A DNA stretch of 64,000 nucleotides. Source: Lysobacter enzymogenes (GTDB lineage: Bacteria; Pseudomonadota; Gammaproteobacteria; Xanthomonadales; Xanthomonadaceae). How positions within the stretch are numbered: the first letter of the stretch is position 1; the number at the start of each line of letters is the position of its first letter. This document shows, one piece after another, positions 1-8,836 of the stretch. The stretch covers positions 930,001 to 994,000 of the forward strand of contig NZ_CP067395.1 of NCBI RefSeq assembly GCF_017355525.1, read 5' to 3'. The position numbers and the translations under genes are program-made. The notes below the pieces were generated by a model, which was not told the DNA's origin, did not search any database, and saw only the letters and a list, made by a program, of their open reading frames with translations.

Positions 1-86
1 TCGAACAGCACCACTTCGTGCTCGCGGTGCAGCAGCCAGGCGCTGGCCAGGCCGGCGATGCCGGAACCTACGACGGCGATGCGCAT
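1..86 (-). CDS. FAD-dependent amine-oxidase-like oxidoreductase, N-terminus only
   Basis: Only the first 28 codons are present; the gene runs off the left edge. The protein begins MRIAVVGSGIAGLASAWLL, a Rossmann dinucleotide-binding motif (GxGxxG at residues 7-12) followed by an acidic end of the second strand, as in FAD-dependent amine oxidases. The start lies 2 bases after the desaturase stop, so the two are probably co-transcribed. In proteobacterial ECF-sigma stress loci an oxidoreductase of this kind often precedes DUF1365 and cyclopropane-fatty-acid synthase genes; those would lie outside the window. Confidence 0.75.
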   Translation of the reverse strand, partial: MRIAVVGSGIAGLASAWLLHREHEVVLF

Positions 87-88
87 GC

Positions 89-1081
89 TCAGTCCCTCGC
101 TCGTTCGAGCACCCACGCGGGCACGGGTTTGAGATCGCGCACCAATCCCACTGCGGCGAGCAGGCGCAAGCCGTAGTAGGTCAGGTCGATCTCCCACCAG
201 CGGAATCCCTGACGGGCGCTGCCGGGGAAGAAGTGATGGTTGTTGTGCCAGCCCTCGCCGAAGGTCAGCAGCGCCAGCCACAGGTTGTTGCGGCTGTTGT
301 CGCCGGTAGCGAAACGGCGGCGGCCGTAGCGGTGGGCGAGCGAATTGATCGTGACCGTCGCGTGGAACAACACCGTGGTCGATACGAAGAATCCCCACAC
401 CAGCATTTGCCAGGCGCCGGTGCCGAGCTGCGGCGCGACGGCCTGCAATGCGGCGCCCAGTGCGAACAGGCCGAGCGCGAGCAGCGCCGGCACCAGCGTG
501 TCGTAGCGGTCGAGCCAGCGCAGTTCCGGGAACGCGGCCAGGTCGGGCACGCGGGACAGGTCCGTCCGGAACGCTTGCGGCGTCAGAAACCACAGCATAT
601 GGCTGCGCCAGAACCCTCGTTGGACCGGCGAATGCGGGTCTTGCGCGGTGTCGGTATGGCGATGGTGGTGGCGGTGATGCGCCGCCCACCACAGCGGGCC
701 GCGCTGCACGCTCGACGCGCCGATCACCGCGAAGGCGAACTGCACCGGCCGCGAGGCGCGGAACGTTCGATGGGAGAAATAGCGATGGTAGAAACCGGTC
801 AGCGCGAACATGCGCACGACGTACAGCGCGGCGGCGACCGCCAGCGCGATCGGCGAAACGCCGGTCCACCATGCGCCCAGGCAGCCCAGATGCATCGCCA
901 CGAACGGCGCGGCGCGCAGCCAGTCGACCCGCTCGTCGCGCTCGCCGCCGGCCGCGGCGCCGGGGGCTTCGCTTTCGGTATCGACCCAGCGCCGCGCCGT
1001 GCGCAGCGCGCCGTCGAGCGCGCCGCGTCGGGACGCGATCGGTGCCGGGGAGCCGGGTGGAAGCGGAGAACGCGTTCGCAT
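89..1081 (-). CDS. Acyl-CoA/fatty acid delta-9 desaturase
   Basis: Integral-membrane di-iron desaturase of 330 residues that introduces a cis double bond into acyl chains. The three histidine clusters are visible: HRYFSH (residues 99-104), HRHHH (136-140) and NNHHFFP near residue 280. Hydrophobic stretches at about 60-95, 115-128 and 195-245 fit the usual four-helix membrane topology. The first roughly 50 residues are rich in Ala, Arg and Pro and may be an extension or a start called too early. It lies downstream of the sigma/anti-sigma pair on the same strand, separated by a hairpin, so it may be a target of that sigma factor rather than strictly in its operon. Confidence 0.93.
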   Translation of the reverse strand: MRTRSPLPPGSPAPIASRRGALDGALRTARRWVDTESEAPGAAAGGERDERVDWLRAAPFVAMHLGCLGAWWTGVSPIALAVAAALYVVRMFALTGFYHRYFSHRTFRASRPVQFAFAVIGASSVQRGPLWWAAHHRHHHRHTDTAQDPHSPVQRGFWRSHMLWFLTPQAFRTDLSRVPDLAAFPELRWLDRYDTLVPALLALGLFALGAALQAVAPQLGTGAWQMLVWGFFVSTTVLFHATVTINSLAHRYGRRRFATGDNSRNNLWLALLTFGEGWHNNHHFFPGSARQGFRWWEIDLTYYGLRLLAAVGLVRDLKPVPAWVLERARD

Positions 1082-1194
1082 GGCGCGGTCCAGACGGGAT
1101 CTGACCGGACCTACGAGCCCGCATCGCGGGCGGATGCACTCGGTTGCGGCGGATGTCGCGATGCGCGACCGCGACGCCCGTCACCCTCGCGCGC

Positions 1195-1228
1195 GCAGTC
1201 GCGGGCCCGTGCAACGGGCCGCGACTGC
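1195..1228 (-). terminator. Strong hairpin after the sigma/anti-sigma operon
   Basis: A 15-bp stem with one bulged base (GCAGTCGCGG... pairing with ...CGCGACTGC) and a tiny loop, lying between the anti-sigma stop and the desaturase start. There is no clear U-run on the minus strand, so it could act as an attenuator or mRNA 3' end rather than a classic intrinsic terminator. Confidence 0.5.
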
Positions 1229-1241
1229 GTTTGCCGGGCGA

Positions 1242-1991
1242 TCAGATCGCGCCGATAGCGCCCTTGGCCACGATCGGGCCGGTAGGCGCGGCATGCGGGA
1301 TGCCTTGCGCAGGTTCCAGCGTCACCGCCAGCGTGCTGCCCGGCGTCAGCTTGTCGAGCAGGGCGGCCGGCACCGCGACCGAATGCGCTTTCTCGTTCGA
1401 GACGAAGCCCAGCGAGCGCGGCGCCTCGCCCTTGGCGATGACCCACAACTCGCCGACCCGGCCCTGCGCATCGGCGGGCGAGGGGATCGGCACCATCAGC
1501 ACTTTGCCGGCGCGCTTGTCGACCGAGGCCAACCAACCGGGCTGGCCGTCGTCGCGGGTCAGCGGCGTCACCGGACGCGCGACGTCTTCTTCCTGCGCGA
1601 CCGGCGGTGCCGGCGGCGGCGGCACCGGCGCCGGCGGCGCGCGCCCGACCACGAACAAGGCCACCGCTGCGACCGCGGCCACGCCGGTCAGGCCGCGCCA
1701 CAACGCCAGGCTGTTCCAGCCGCTCGAGCGCGGTTCGTCCGCGTCCCACCCCAGGCGCGCGCGCACGCCGCGCCACAGCCGCGGCGGCGCGTCGGCAGCG
1801 GGCAACTCCTGCGCCAGCAGATTCAGGCGCTGCTCCCATTGCGCCACCAGCCGCGCGAACGCGGGCTCGCTGCGGATGCGTTGCCGGGTCTGCGCGCGGG
1901 TGTCCGCGTCGAGCACGCCCAACACGTATTCGCCGGCGCGCACTTCCGCGCTCGGCGGTTCTTGATCGGTTTGATGGTCGCGGATGTTCAT
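1242..1991 (-). CDS. Anti-sigma factor, RskA/ChrR-like
   Basis: Membrane anti-sigma factor of 249 residues, inferred to hold the adjacent ECF sigma factor inactive until stress. The N-terminal cytoplasmic part (1-95) has the RAGEYVLGVLDADTR motif typical of the RskA/anti-sigma-K family. It is followed by one membrane helix (about 98-116), a proline-rich linker (118-132) and an extracytoplasmic RskA C-terminal domain that contains MVPIPSPADAQGRVGELWVI. The start is placed at 1991 because its ATG overlaps the sigma factor stop as ATGA, which implies translational coupling; 15 in-frame residues upstream are then non-coding. No zinc-binding HxxxCxxC motif is seen. Confidence 0.88.
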   Translation of the reverse strand: MNIRDHQTDQEPPSAEVRAGEYVLGVLDADTRAQTRQRIRSEPAFARLVAQWEQRLNLLAQELPAADAPPRLWRGVRARLGWDADEPRSSGWNSLALWRGLTGVAAVAAVALFVVGRAPPAPVPPPPAPPVAQEEDVARPVTPLTRDDGQPGWLASVDKRAGKVLMVPIPSPADAQGRVGELWVIAKGEAPRSLGFVSNEKAHSVAVPAALLDKLTPGSTLAVTLEPAQGIPHAAPTGPIVAKGAIGAI

Positions 1992-2563
1992 TGTTCCAGG
2001 CACGCCCGAAGCTGCAACAGGCCACGACGGATCCAACTCTTGACGCTGCCGACCGGCGAACCGGTGCGCTGAGCCAGTTCTTCGTAAGTGGTGCCTTCAT
2101 AGAAGGCGGTGCGGATCAGCTGGCGCCGCCGCGGTTCCAGCGCCTGCATGCAGGTTTGCAGCAGTTCGGCCTCGCTGACCGCCTCGGCGCGCGCCGCCGG
2201 CGTCGGCTCGCCGTCGTCGAGCTCCTCCGGCAGTTCGATGCTGGCGCGCTTGAACGCGTAGCCGCCGCTGCGCATGCGGTCGATCGCCTTGTTGCGCACG
2301 ATCGCGATCAGCCAGGTCATCGCCGAGGCCTTCTGCGGATCGTACTGATCGGCCTTGTGCCAGATCGCAACGAACGCGTCCTGCAGCACGTCTTCGGCTT
2401 CGGCGCGGTCGGGCATCAGCCGCAGGCACACGGCCAGCAGCGCGCTCGAGGTGCTGCGGTACAGGGCTTCGAACGCGGCGCGATCGCCGAGCGCCGCGCG
2501 CAGCAATCGCGCCTGCGCTTCGGAAGCCGTTCGTGCCGCGGAGTCTTCGGGAGGCGAAGTCAT
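1988..2563 (-). CDS. ECF-type RNA polymerase sigma factor
   Basis: Sigma-70 family factor of 191 residues. Region 2 is clear (LYRSTSSALLAVCLRLMPDRAEAEDVLQDAFVAIWHKADQYDP in two blocks, then the MTWLIAIVRNKAIDRMR -10 recognition segment), and region 4 holds a helix-turn-helix (TYEELAQRTGSPVGSVKSWI). The start is the only ATG in frame before region 2. It is coupled to the downstream anti-sigma gene. In Lysobacter-like genomes such pairs control membrane-lipid or oxidative-stress genes; that role is inferred from the neighbouring desaturase. Confidence 0.92.
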   Translation of the reverse strand: MTSPPEDSAARTASEAQARLLRAALGDRAAFEALYRSTSSALLAVCLRLMPDRAEAEDVLQDAFVAIWHKADQYDPQKASAMTWLIAIVRNKAIDRMRSGGYAFKRASIELPEELDDGEPTPAARAEAVSEAELLQTCMQALEPRRRQLIRTAFYEGTTYEELAQRTGSPVGSVKSWIRRGLLQLRACLEQ

Positions 2564-2712
2564 CGATGGACGCACCGGAGGGGCCGCGTTGGCGGCGAGC
2601 GACAAGTACACTACGGGAACGCCACCGATCCGGCAAAGCGGCCACGTCCGCACGACCGTGCCGGGCGACGGCCGAGACCGCGGCAGCAACGACGCCGACC
2701 GCAGCGCCGGGC

Positions 2713-3474
2713 TCATGCGCCGCACCGTTGCGTCAGCGGCGCCGTGGCGGCGGCCTGCGCGTCCATGTCGGGCGCGGCCGCGTCGGGCGGGAACCGCACC
2801 AGGACCTTGCGATAACGTCCGGCGTCGTCGCGGATCGTGCTCAAGCCCGAAAACGACTTCAGCCGGCGGCTGGCGGCGTCGTAGACCAGCTCGATCTCCG
2901 GCGCCGCGAACGCATACCAGGCGTCCATGCGCAGACGCACGCGCAGTTCTGCGCGCGCGCCCGGGCGCGGCGCCTCGGGCTCTGCGCGGAAGCGGTAGAA
3001 CGCCAGCCTGGACGGAATCAGAAACGGCACCGAGACGGTTTTTCCCGCCGCCAGCTGCGGCCAGATTTCGCCGATCCGAGCGTCGAATCCGGCGTCGGCG
3101 ACCGCGCCTTGCGGCACCTGGATCGTCGCGCTGCGTTCGCTTTCGCGCGGCGGGCGCGAGTACACGATGCGCTGCCCCGCGCGGCTGCGCAGGCCTTCTC
3201 GATAACCGTCGCGCGCGTCCTCGAAAGCGAAATCCGGCGCCGCCGCGCCGCGGCCCTCGTCGAGGATGCGGCGCGCGAACGCGCGGCCGTCGGGGCAACG
3301 GAACAGGGCGATCTTCTCGACCGACCCGCCTGCGCGGCGCGTCCAGTGGCTTTCGCGATACAGCAGGCGGCCGTCCTGCGGCGAGAACGCCAGGCCTTCG
3401 TAGTACGAGGGCGCGCCGCGCGCCTGCGCCAAGGGCAGGGCGGCGAGCGCGCACAGCGCGGCGACCTTGAACAT
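2713..3474 (-). CDS. Exported protein of unknown function upstream of the ECF sigma gene
   Basis: 253 residues with a convincing Sec signal peptide (MFKVAALCALAALPLAQARGA, cleaved after about residue 21). The mature part has a YYEGLAFSPQDGRLLYRESHW start and a single CPDG motif, and reads as a soluble beta-rich periplasmic protein; I do not recognise a named domain. The start at 3474 is preferred over an upstream one at 3519 because it begins the signal peptide directly. It is oriented with the sigma operon and sits 150 bp upstream, so it may belong to the same stress module. Confidence 0.75.
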   Translation of the reverse strand: MFKVAALCALAALPLAQARGAPSYYEGLAFSPQDGRLLYRESHWTRRAGGSVEKIALFRCPDGRAFARRILDEGRGAAAPDFAFEDARDGYREGLRSRAGQRIVYSRPPRESERSATIQVPQGAVADAGFDARIGEIWPQLAAGKTVSVPFLIPSRLAFYRFRAEPEAPRPGARAELRVRLRMDAWYAFAAPEIELVYDAASRRLKSFSGLSTIRDDAGRYRKVLVRFPPDAAAPDMDAQAAATAPLTQRCGA

Positions 3475-3659
3475 GCGCACTCTCGGAACGTGATGGTGCT
3501 CGTACATACGCGGCGGCATCGCCTCGAGATGCAGCGCGCCTGTCTTAACTCACTGAACGGCATCGGCGGCCGCGCGCGCATCCATGCGCATCCGCGCATC
3601 GCCGCGCTGCGTAGCGAACCAGGCTAGCCCGATTCAGCCCCCTGTCCAGGAGCATGTCC

Positions 3660-4502
3660 ATGAACTCTCGCAGCGCATCCGTACTCGCCACCGCCGTTCT
3701 CCTTCTGTCGACGACCGCGGCCGCCCACGCGCAGGACGAGGGGGCCTGGTCGGGCTTCTATCTGGGCGGAAACCTCGGCGGGGCGGACCCCGACAGCAGC
3801 GGCAGCAGCCGCCTGCGTTTCGATACCAATCTCGACGGCGGCTTCGGCGACACGGTCCGCACCGCCGCCGGCGCGGACGCGTTCTCGCCGGGATTCTGCG
3901 GCGGCGCCGCGGGCGGGCGCACGCCGGCCTCGGGTTGCCGCGGCGACAAGGGCGGCGCCGAATATGGGGTGCGCGGAGGCTACGACTGGCAGCGCGGCCG
4001 CTGGGTGTTCGGCGTCGTCGCCGAATACACCAAGAACGATGCGCGCGACAGCGTCAGCGCCTTCAGCACCACGCCGGCGTTCTACACCATGACCCGCGAC
4101 CTGGATACGACCCTGGCGCTGCGCGGCCGGGTCGGCTGGAGCCTCGGCGCGCGCGGCGACTATCTGCTGTACGCGACCGCCGGCGCGGTGCGCGCCAATG
4201 TCGACCACAGCTTCGTCACCAGCAACACCGCCAACGCGTTCGGCCCGACCGGCGACGACCGCGCCTACGGCTGGCAGGCCGGCATCGGCCTGGAACGCAA
4301 GGTCCTGGACCACTTCACGGTCGGGCTGGAATACCTGTACACCCGCCTCAGCGACGACGACTACCGGGTGCGGGTCGGCCGCGGCACCGCGCCGGCGACC
4401 AATCCGTTCCTGCTGGTCAACCCGTCGGGCACCGATCTGCGCCGCGCCGACGAAGACTTCCAGATCGGCGCGTTGCGGCTGACCGCGACCTATCGCTTCT
4501 GA
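3660..4502 (+). CDS. Outer-membrane beta-barrel protein (OmpA-like/Omp25-type porin family)
   Basis: 280 residues with a signal peptide ending AAAHAQ, then GAWSGFYLGGNLGGA, the characteristic first strand of small outer-membrane beta-barrel proteins. Alternating aromatic strands follow (YGVRGGYDWQRGRWVFGVVAEY, TVGLEYLYTRL), and the chain ends with the aromatic C-terminus TYRF used by the BAM machinery. An ATG at 3654 is also in frame, but the AGGAG ribosome site at 3648-3652 is correctly spaced (7 bases) only for 3660. Function beyond being a surface barrel is unknown. Transcription probably ends at the hairpins just downstream. Confidence 0.88.
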   Translation: MNSRSASVLATAVLLLSTTAAAHAQDEGAWSGFYLGGNLGGADPDSSGSSRLRFDTNLDGGFGDTVRTAAGADAFSPGFCGGAAGGRTPASGCRGDKGGAEYGVRGGYDWQRGRWVFGVVAEYTKNDARDSVSAFSTTPAFYTMTRDLDTTLALRGRVGWSLGARGDYLLYATAGAVRANVDHSFVTSNTANAFGPTGDDRAYGWQAGIGLERKVLDHFTVGLEYLYTRLSDDDYRVRVGRGTAPATNPFLLVNPSGTDLRRADEDFQIGALRLTATYRF

Positions 4503-4530
4503 GCCGCACGTTGCGCGAACGCAGGATGCA

Positions 4531-4598
4531 GGACGGCGCGCGCAACCGCGTGCGCGCCGTCCGCGCGTGCGCGCCGCCCGCATCGCACGGATGCGGGC
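4531..4598. terminator. Two tandem hairpins between convergent genes
   Basis: Hairpin 1 (4531-4562) has an 11-bp perfect stem GGACGGCGCGC/GCGCGCCGTCC. Hairpin 2 (4576-4598) has a 9-bp stem GCCCGCATC/GATGCGGGC. They fill the gap between the convergent outer-membrane and GEVED genes and probably stop transcription from both sides, although U-runs are absent. Confidence 0.6.
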
Positions 4599-4624
4599 CA
4601 GCCGCTGCGTTCGCCGCACGCGAC

Positions 4625-6691
4625 TCAGTAAGCGCCCGGGTTAGCGTTGAACGTCACCGGCACGGCGACGACGATGCAGCCGCCGGCGGGCAGCGCGCTG
4701 GCGGTGAGGCTGACCGTGTTGCCGCCGACGGCGCCGCCGGCACCGGCCGAACAGGTGCCGCCGCCGCTGCCGGTGCAGGTCCACTGCGCGTTGAGGGTGG
4801 CGCCCGGCGGCAGGGTGTCGCTGATCGCCGCGCCGTTGGCGGCATCGGCGCCGGCGGCGTTGCACGCGGTCAGGGTGTAGGTCGCCGAACCGCCCGGGGT
4901 GTAGGTGCCCGCGCCGTCGCTTTTGACGATCGACAGCCGCGCCGCGTTGGGCCGGTTGGTGAAGGTGCACACGACGGTCTGGGCGCGGCCGTTGGCGGCC
5001 GCGCCGGTCACCGAGACCGGCAGGGTGATGTTGACGCTGGTGCCGGTGCCGGTCGCGACCGCCGCGCCGGCGCCGTTGACGCAGTTGTAGGTCGCGGTGT
5101 ACTGGCCCGTGGTCGCCGCGTTGGGCACTTCGGCGACGGTGGTGGTGATCGCAGTGGTGGCGATGTTCTGGGCGACGGTGAGGTCGGGCGCGCCGGAGGC
5201 GTTGTTGTGGTACAGCGTGCGGAAGCCGGTGGTGCCGTTGTGGCCGGCGTTGACCGCGAACGCGGTGCCGCCGATGCCGAGGTCGAAACGGCCGCTGTCG
5301 CTGGTCGGATTGAGTTGCTTGATGACCTGGATCGCCGGCTTGATCTCGATCATGTAGTCCTCGACCTCGCCGCTGTCGACGCGGCCGGTCGGCGTGGAGG
5401 CGCTGAGCTGGCTGCCCTGGGTCGCGCGCAGGCGCACGTAGCTGCGGCCGGCGGTGGTGGCGATCGGCACGGTCCAGTTCAAAGCGGTCGAGGTGGCGCC
5501 GCTGGCGACGGCGTTGCACACGCCTTCGGCGGTGTCGAACACGCCGTTGCGGTTGAAGTCGATCCAGCCGCAGACGGTGCCGGCGGCGGTGCTGCCGCTG
5601 AGCGACGGGGTCAGCGTATAGGTCTGGCCGATCAGACCGGTGTGCAGGGTCGCCAGCGGCGTGCTGAGGCCGTCTTCGTCGCCGCCGTCGCCGTTGCCGC
5701 CGTTGTTGTCGCCGCCCGCGGCGACCGCGTTCGGGCTCGGCGTCACCGCCGGGGTGGTGTTGAAGACGTTGACGTTGTCGGCGTCGACCGTCGCGCCGAG
5801 GCGGATGCCGTCGACGATGTGGCTGGCGGCTTCGGTCGCGTCGTAGCTGGCCGGGGCGTCGCCGAAGTCCTCGTCGACGGTCGCGGTGACCATGTAGCCG
5901 TCGTCGCCGAGCGCGTTGCCGATGGTCGTGTTGAAGACGTTGCGCGCGCCGGACATGCCGACGGTGAAGGTCACCGAGGTCACGGTGCCGTTGACGCGCA
6001 CGCTGCCGCAGCCGGCGAACTGGGTCGCCGGCGCGGTGATGGTCGTGCAGTTGGTGCCGTTGTAGGTGGCGTTGTTGACGTCGACCGCGGTGCCGACGCC
6101 GCCGCCGGCGAGCGGCCGCAGATTGACCGCGCCGGCCAGCGTGGTCAGGGTCGCGCCGGCGGGCAGCGACGAGGCCAGGGTGTGGGTGACCCGGCCGGCG
6201 GTGATGGTGACGGTGTCGCCGGTGATGCTGCGCACGCTGCCGAGGCCGAGGAAATGCAGGGTCGGGTTGGTCACCGGCCGGCTGAAGCTGACGGTCAGGG
6301 TGGTGCCGATGTCGGGGCAGGCGACGGTGGTGGCCGCGTTGCTGGCGAAGTTGCAGGACGCGCCGATGGTTTGCAGCTGGATGCCGGTGGTCGTGGTCGG
6401 CACGTTCGGCGTGAACATCGTCGCCGCCGCGCCGCCGAGCGTGGTGATCGGGACGTTGTTGGCGACGATCTGCACGTTGGTGCCGCCGGACAGGGTGTAG
6501 GTCGCGGTCAGCGTCGAGGGATACGGCTTGGTCGAAGCGCCGGCGGTGCCGGTGGTGCCGGTCGCGGTCGCGTTGTTGAGCTGCGCGGCGCCGGCCGGCA
6601 GGCCCGATGCGATCGCCAGCAAGCTCGCCAGCGCCGTCGCCAGCACGATCCGCGTGCGGCGCTGCGGCGCCGGCCCATGAACATTCCCCAT
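4625..6691 (-). CDS. Secreted surface protein with GEVED and DUF11 domains
   Basis: 688 residues, Thr/Ala/Gly/Asn-rich, with a signal peptide (RRTRIVLATALASLLAIASGLPAGAA). The N-terminal half is a beta-sandwich-like region, followed by DFGDAPASYD at about residue 280 and ending in the hallmark GEVEDYMIEI motif of the GEVED domain, with an Asp-rich likely calcium site (GWIDFNRNGVFD). A DUF11-type repeat lies near the C-terminus (SIVKSDGAGTYTPGGSATYTLTACN... SDTLPPGATL). It ends abruptly without a membrane anchor or LPxTG. The start at 6691 follows an AGGAGA ribosome site. These families occur in secreted adhesin-like proteins; the ligand is unknown. Confidence 0.85.
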   Translation of the reverse strand: MGNVHGPAPQRRTRIVLATALASLLAIASGLPAGAAQLNNATATGTTGTAGASTKPYPSTLTATYTLSGGTNVQIVANNVPITTLGGAAATMFTPNVPTTTTGIQLQTIGASCNFASNAATTVACPDIGTTLTVSFSRPVTNPTLHFLGLGSVRSITGDTVTITAGRVTHTLASSLPAGATLTTLAGAVNLRPLAGGGVGTAVDVNNATYNGTNCTTITAPATQFAGCGSVRVNGTVTSVTFTVGMSGARNVFNTTIGNALGDDGYMVTATVDEDFGDAPASYDATEAASHIVDGIRLGATVDADNVNVFNTTPAVTPSPNAVAAGGDNNGGNGDGGDEDGLSTPLATLHTGLIGQTYTLTPSLSGSTAAGTVCGWIDFNRNGVFDTAEGVCNAVASGATSTALNWTVPIATTAGRSYVRLRATQGSQLSASTPTGRVDSGEVEDYMIEIKPAIQVIKQLNPTSDSGRFDLGIGGTAFAVNAGHNGTTGFRTLYHNNASGAPDLTVAQNIATTAITTTVAEVPNAATTGQYTATYNCVNGAGAAVATGTGTSVNITLPVSVTGAAANGRAQTVVCTFTNRPNAARLSIVKSDGAGTYTPGGSATYTLTACNAAGADAANGAAISDTLPPGATLNAQWTCTGSGGGTCSAGAGGAVGGNTVSLTASALPAGGCIVVAVPVTFNANPGAY

Positions 6692-6859
6692 TCTCGATCT
6701 CCTGAGCATTCCAATGCGGTGCGGTCGCCCGCCGCCTGCCGGGTCCCCGTCGCTGCAGCCGCGGTGTGGCGTCGTCCGCTGCGAAGACCCACGTCGCGAG
6801 TACCGGCGCGCGCGCCGGTCCCCGACCGTTCGCGCGGGCGGCGCGCTCGTCGCGGCCGC

Positions 6860-7612
6860 TCAGACGCGCGAGCGTCGTCTGGCCGAAACCTCGGCGCCGG
6901 CAAGGTCGGCGACATGTCCCCTGAAGCAGGCCTTCAGATTAGAGCCTTCCGGCGTGAAGAAGAAAGCGAAGTTGCCATGCGAATCGGCGCACACTTTTAT
7001 CGGCTTCGCGTCGCGGAAATACCGCGCCGCGTCGGCATCGCCCGCGCCGGGAACGAGCGCGGCCATCGCCGCGGCGCGTTCGCGGACCAGGCGCTGCACC
7101 GCCTGCGGTTGCGACCAGGCCTGCTTCAAGGTCTTCAGCGCCGGAGTCGGATTGAGGGTGGCGTCGGTCAAGGCGATCACCTCGGTGGAGTGCCCCTGCC
7201 ACTGCGCCGCGCCGCGGCAGCGACCGTGCGCGCGGTCGCAATCGAGCAGGCCGAAGGTTTCGTCGATGATCGAAATCGACGAGGGCGCGAGCGGCAGCAA
7301 GCGCAGAAGCTCCGCATCGTTGGCCGCCTGCAGCGGCGACAGCGGTTCGCCCATGCCCTGACTCGGGTCGTAGCGGACTTGCGCGCTGACCACCTTGAGG
7401 TCGCGCAACTTCTTCACCAGCGCGTCCAGGGCGCGGTAATGCGCGCGCAGGCACAGGCGCAGCGGTTGCGGCTGCGGCTCGCCTCCATGCAGGCGCCACG
7501 GATCCAGTTCGACGATCGCGCCGGCCATGCCGCGCGACAGCTTGATCCGTTGCAGACCCTCCAGTTTGAGCACACCCCTGACATCCCGCACCCAGGCCGG
7601 ATCTCGCCCCAT
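6860..7612 (-). CDS. Protein of unknown function, possibly frameshifted at its 5' end
   Basis: 250 residues from the ATG at 7612 (MGRDPAWVRDVRGVLKLEGLQRIKL). Moderately charged and soluble, with Cys at LDCDRAHGRC and a C-terminal CADSHGNFAFFFTPEGSNLKACF block; I do not recognise a family. The frame stays open upstream to 7816, but that extension looks like non-coding Arg-rich sequence. A coherent stretch (STALREQIKK) lies in a different frame just upstream, joined at a run of six A, which suggests a frameshift or a sequencing error. Divergent from the LysR gene. Confidence 0.5.
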   Translation of the reverse strand: MGRDPAWVRDVRGVLKLEGLQRIKLSRGMAGAIVELDPWRLHGGEPQPQPLRLCLRAHYRALDALVKKLRDLKVVSAQVRYDPSQGMGEPLSPLQAANDAELLRLLPLAPSSISIIDETFGLLDCDRAHGRCRGAAQWQGHSTEVIALTDATLNPTPALKTLKQAWSQPQAVQRLVRERAAAMAALVPGAGDADAARYFRDAKPIKVCADSHGNFAFFFTPEGSNLKACFRGHVADLAGAEVSARRRSRV

Positions 7613-7837
7613 CGCCGCACCCCAACTGCTTTTTTGATCTGCTCGCGCAGCGCCGTCGAACCCGGCCGCCCGCGCCCGAACCGGAACGCGTCGAACGACG
7701 CGCCGGCGGCGGCGGGTGGGCGATCGGCACGACTTCCCGCCACATTCGGTACAGCTCGCATACTGACTCACGGCATGCGCTGCAACCATCGATCGCTCTG
7801 AAATTCTTTGATCCATTACTGGAGCAATGTTCCCCGC

Positions 7838-8749
7838 ATGCAGCTACTCAACGACATGGAACTGTTTATGGAAGTAGGCAAGGCGATGAGTTTTCGCGGC
7901 GCGTCCGCGGCGATCGGCGTGCCGATCGCGACCTTGTCGCGGCGAATTTCCCGATTGGAAAAACACATCGGCCTGCGCTTGTTCAACCGCACCACCCGCA
8001 AAGTCGAACTGACCGAAGCCGGGCAGGCCTATTTCGAGCGCTGCAAACGCATCGTCGAAGACGCGCGGCTGGCGCACGAGCAGTTGGGCGAAATGCTCGC
8101 CCGCCCGAACGGGGTGCTGCGCGCGTCGCTGCCGGTGGACCTGGCGGTCGACTTCCTGGCGCCGCTGATCAGCCAGTTCGCGCGCGACTATCCCGAGATC
8201 CGGTTCGAACTGGACTTGACGCCGCGCCGCGTCGATCTGGCCAGCGATCCGGTCGACGTCGCGATCCGGATGGGGCCGCAGCCGGATTCGAACCTGATCG
8301 CGCGCCAGATCGCCAGCCTGCCTTGCGGCCTCTACGCTTCGCCGCGCTATCTGGAGCGCAACGGCGTGCCGGCGCATCCGGACGAACTGGCCGTGCACGA
8401 ATGCCTGCGCATGAGCGCGGCCAGCAACGGCGGGGCCTGGGCGCTCAGGCGCGGCGACGCGGTCGCGACGATGGCGGTGTCGGGACGGTTCTCGCTCAAC
8501 AGCGTCGGCATGATCCGCCGTCTCGCCGGCCTGGGAATGGGCATCGCGCGGCTGCCGTCCTTGTTGGTCGCGGCCGATCTGGCCAACGGCACGCTGCAGC
8601 GCGTCCTGCCCGAGTGGACGGCGTCGGCGGTGCCGGCCTACGCGTTGACCCAGACCCGTCTGTTGCCGGCGAAGACGCAGCGATTCATCGACTTTCTGCA
8701 AGAACACGCGCAGCGCGCCGTCGACGACGGCGAATGGCCGCCACGGTGA
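7838..8749 (+). CDS. LysR-family transcriptional regulator
   Basis: 303 residues. The N-terminal winged helix-turn-helix (ELFMEVGKAMSFRGASAAIGVPIATLSRRISRLEKHIGLRLFNRTTRKVELTEAG, broken here across helices) is typical of the LysR group that has LPVDLAVDFLAPL and RRVDLASDPVDVAIRMG in the substrate-binding domain. The ATG at 7838 is chosen because earlier in-frame codons are non-ATG. The target is unknown; the divergent unknown gene at 6860-7612 is the obvious candidate. Confidence 0.9.
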   Translation: MQLLNDMELFMEVGKAMSFRGASAAIGVPIATLSRRISRLEKHIGLRLFNRTTRKVELTEAGQAYFERCKRIVEDARLAHEQLGEMLARPNGVLRASLPVDLAVDFLAPLISQFARDYPEIRFELDLTPRRVDLASDPVDVAIRMGPQPDSNLIARQIASLPCGLYASPRYLERNGVPAHPDELAVHECLRMSAASNGGAWALRRGDAVATMAVSGRFSLNSVGMIRRLAGLGMGIARLPSLLVAADLANGTLQRVLPEWTASAVPAYALTQTRLLPAKTQRFIDFLQEHAQRAVDDGEWPPR

Positions 8750-8836
8750 GCGGCGGCGCGCCGGCAGCGCATCGATGCCGCGGCCGGCGCAGGCGGCCCG
8801 GCGCGGCGGCGAAAGCGCCGCCGCGCGCAAGCGGCT

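Noticed and set aside
3584..7801. A 1405-codon open frame on the plus strand
   Set aside because: It runs antisense to the GEVED gene and neighbours and is extremely Arg/Ala/Gly rich; a shadow caused by high GC at third positions.
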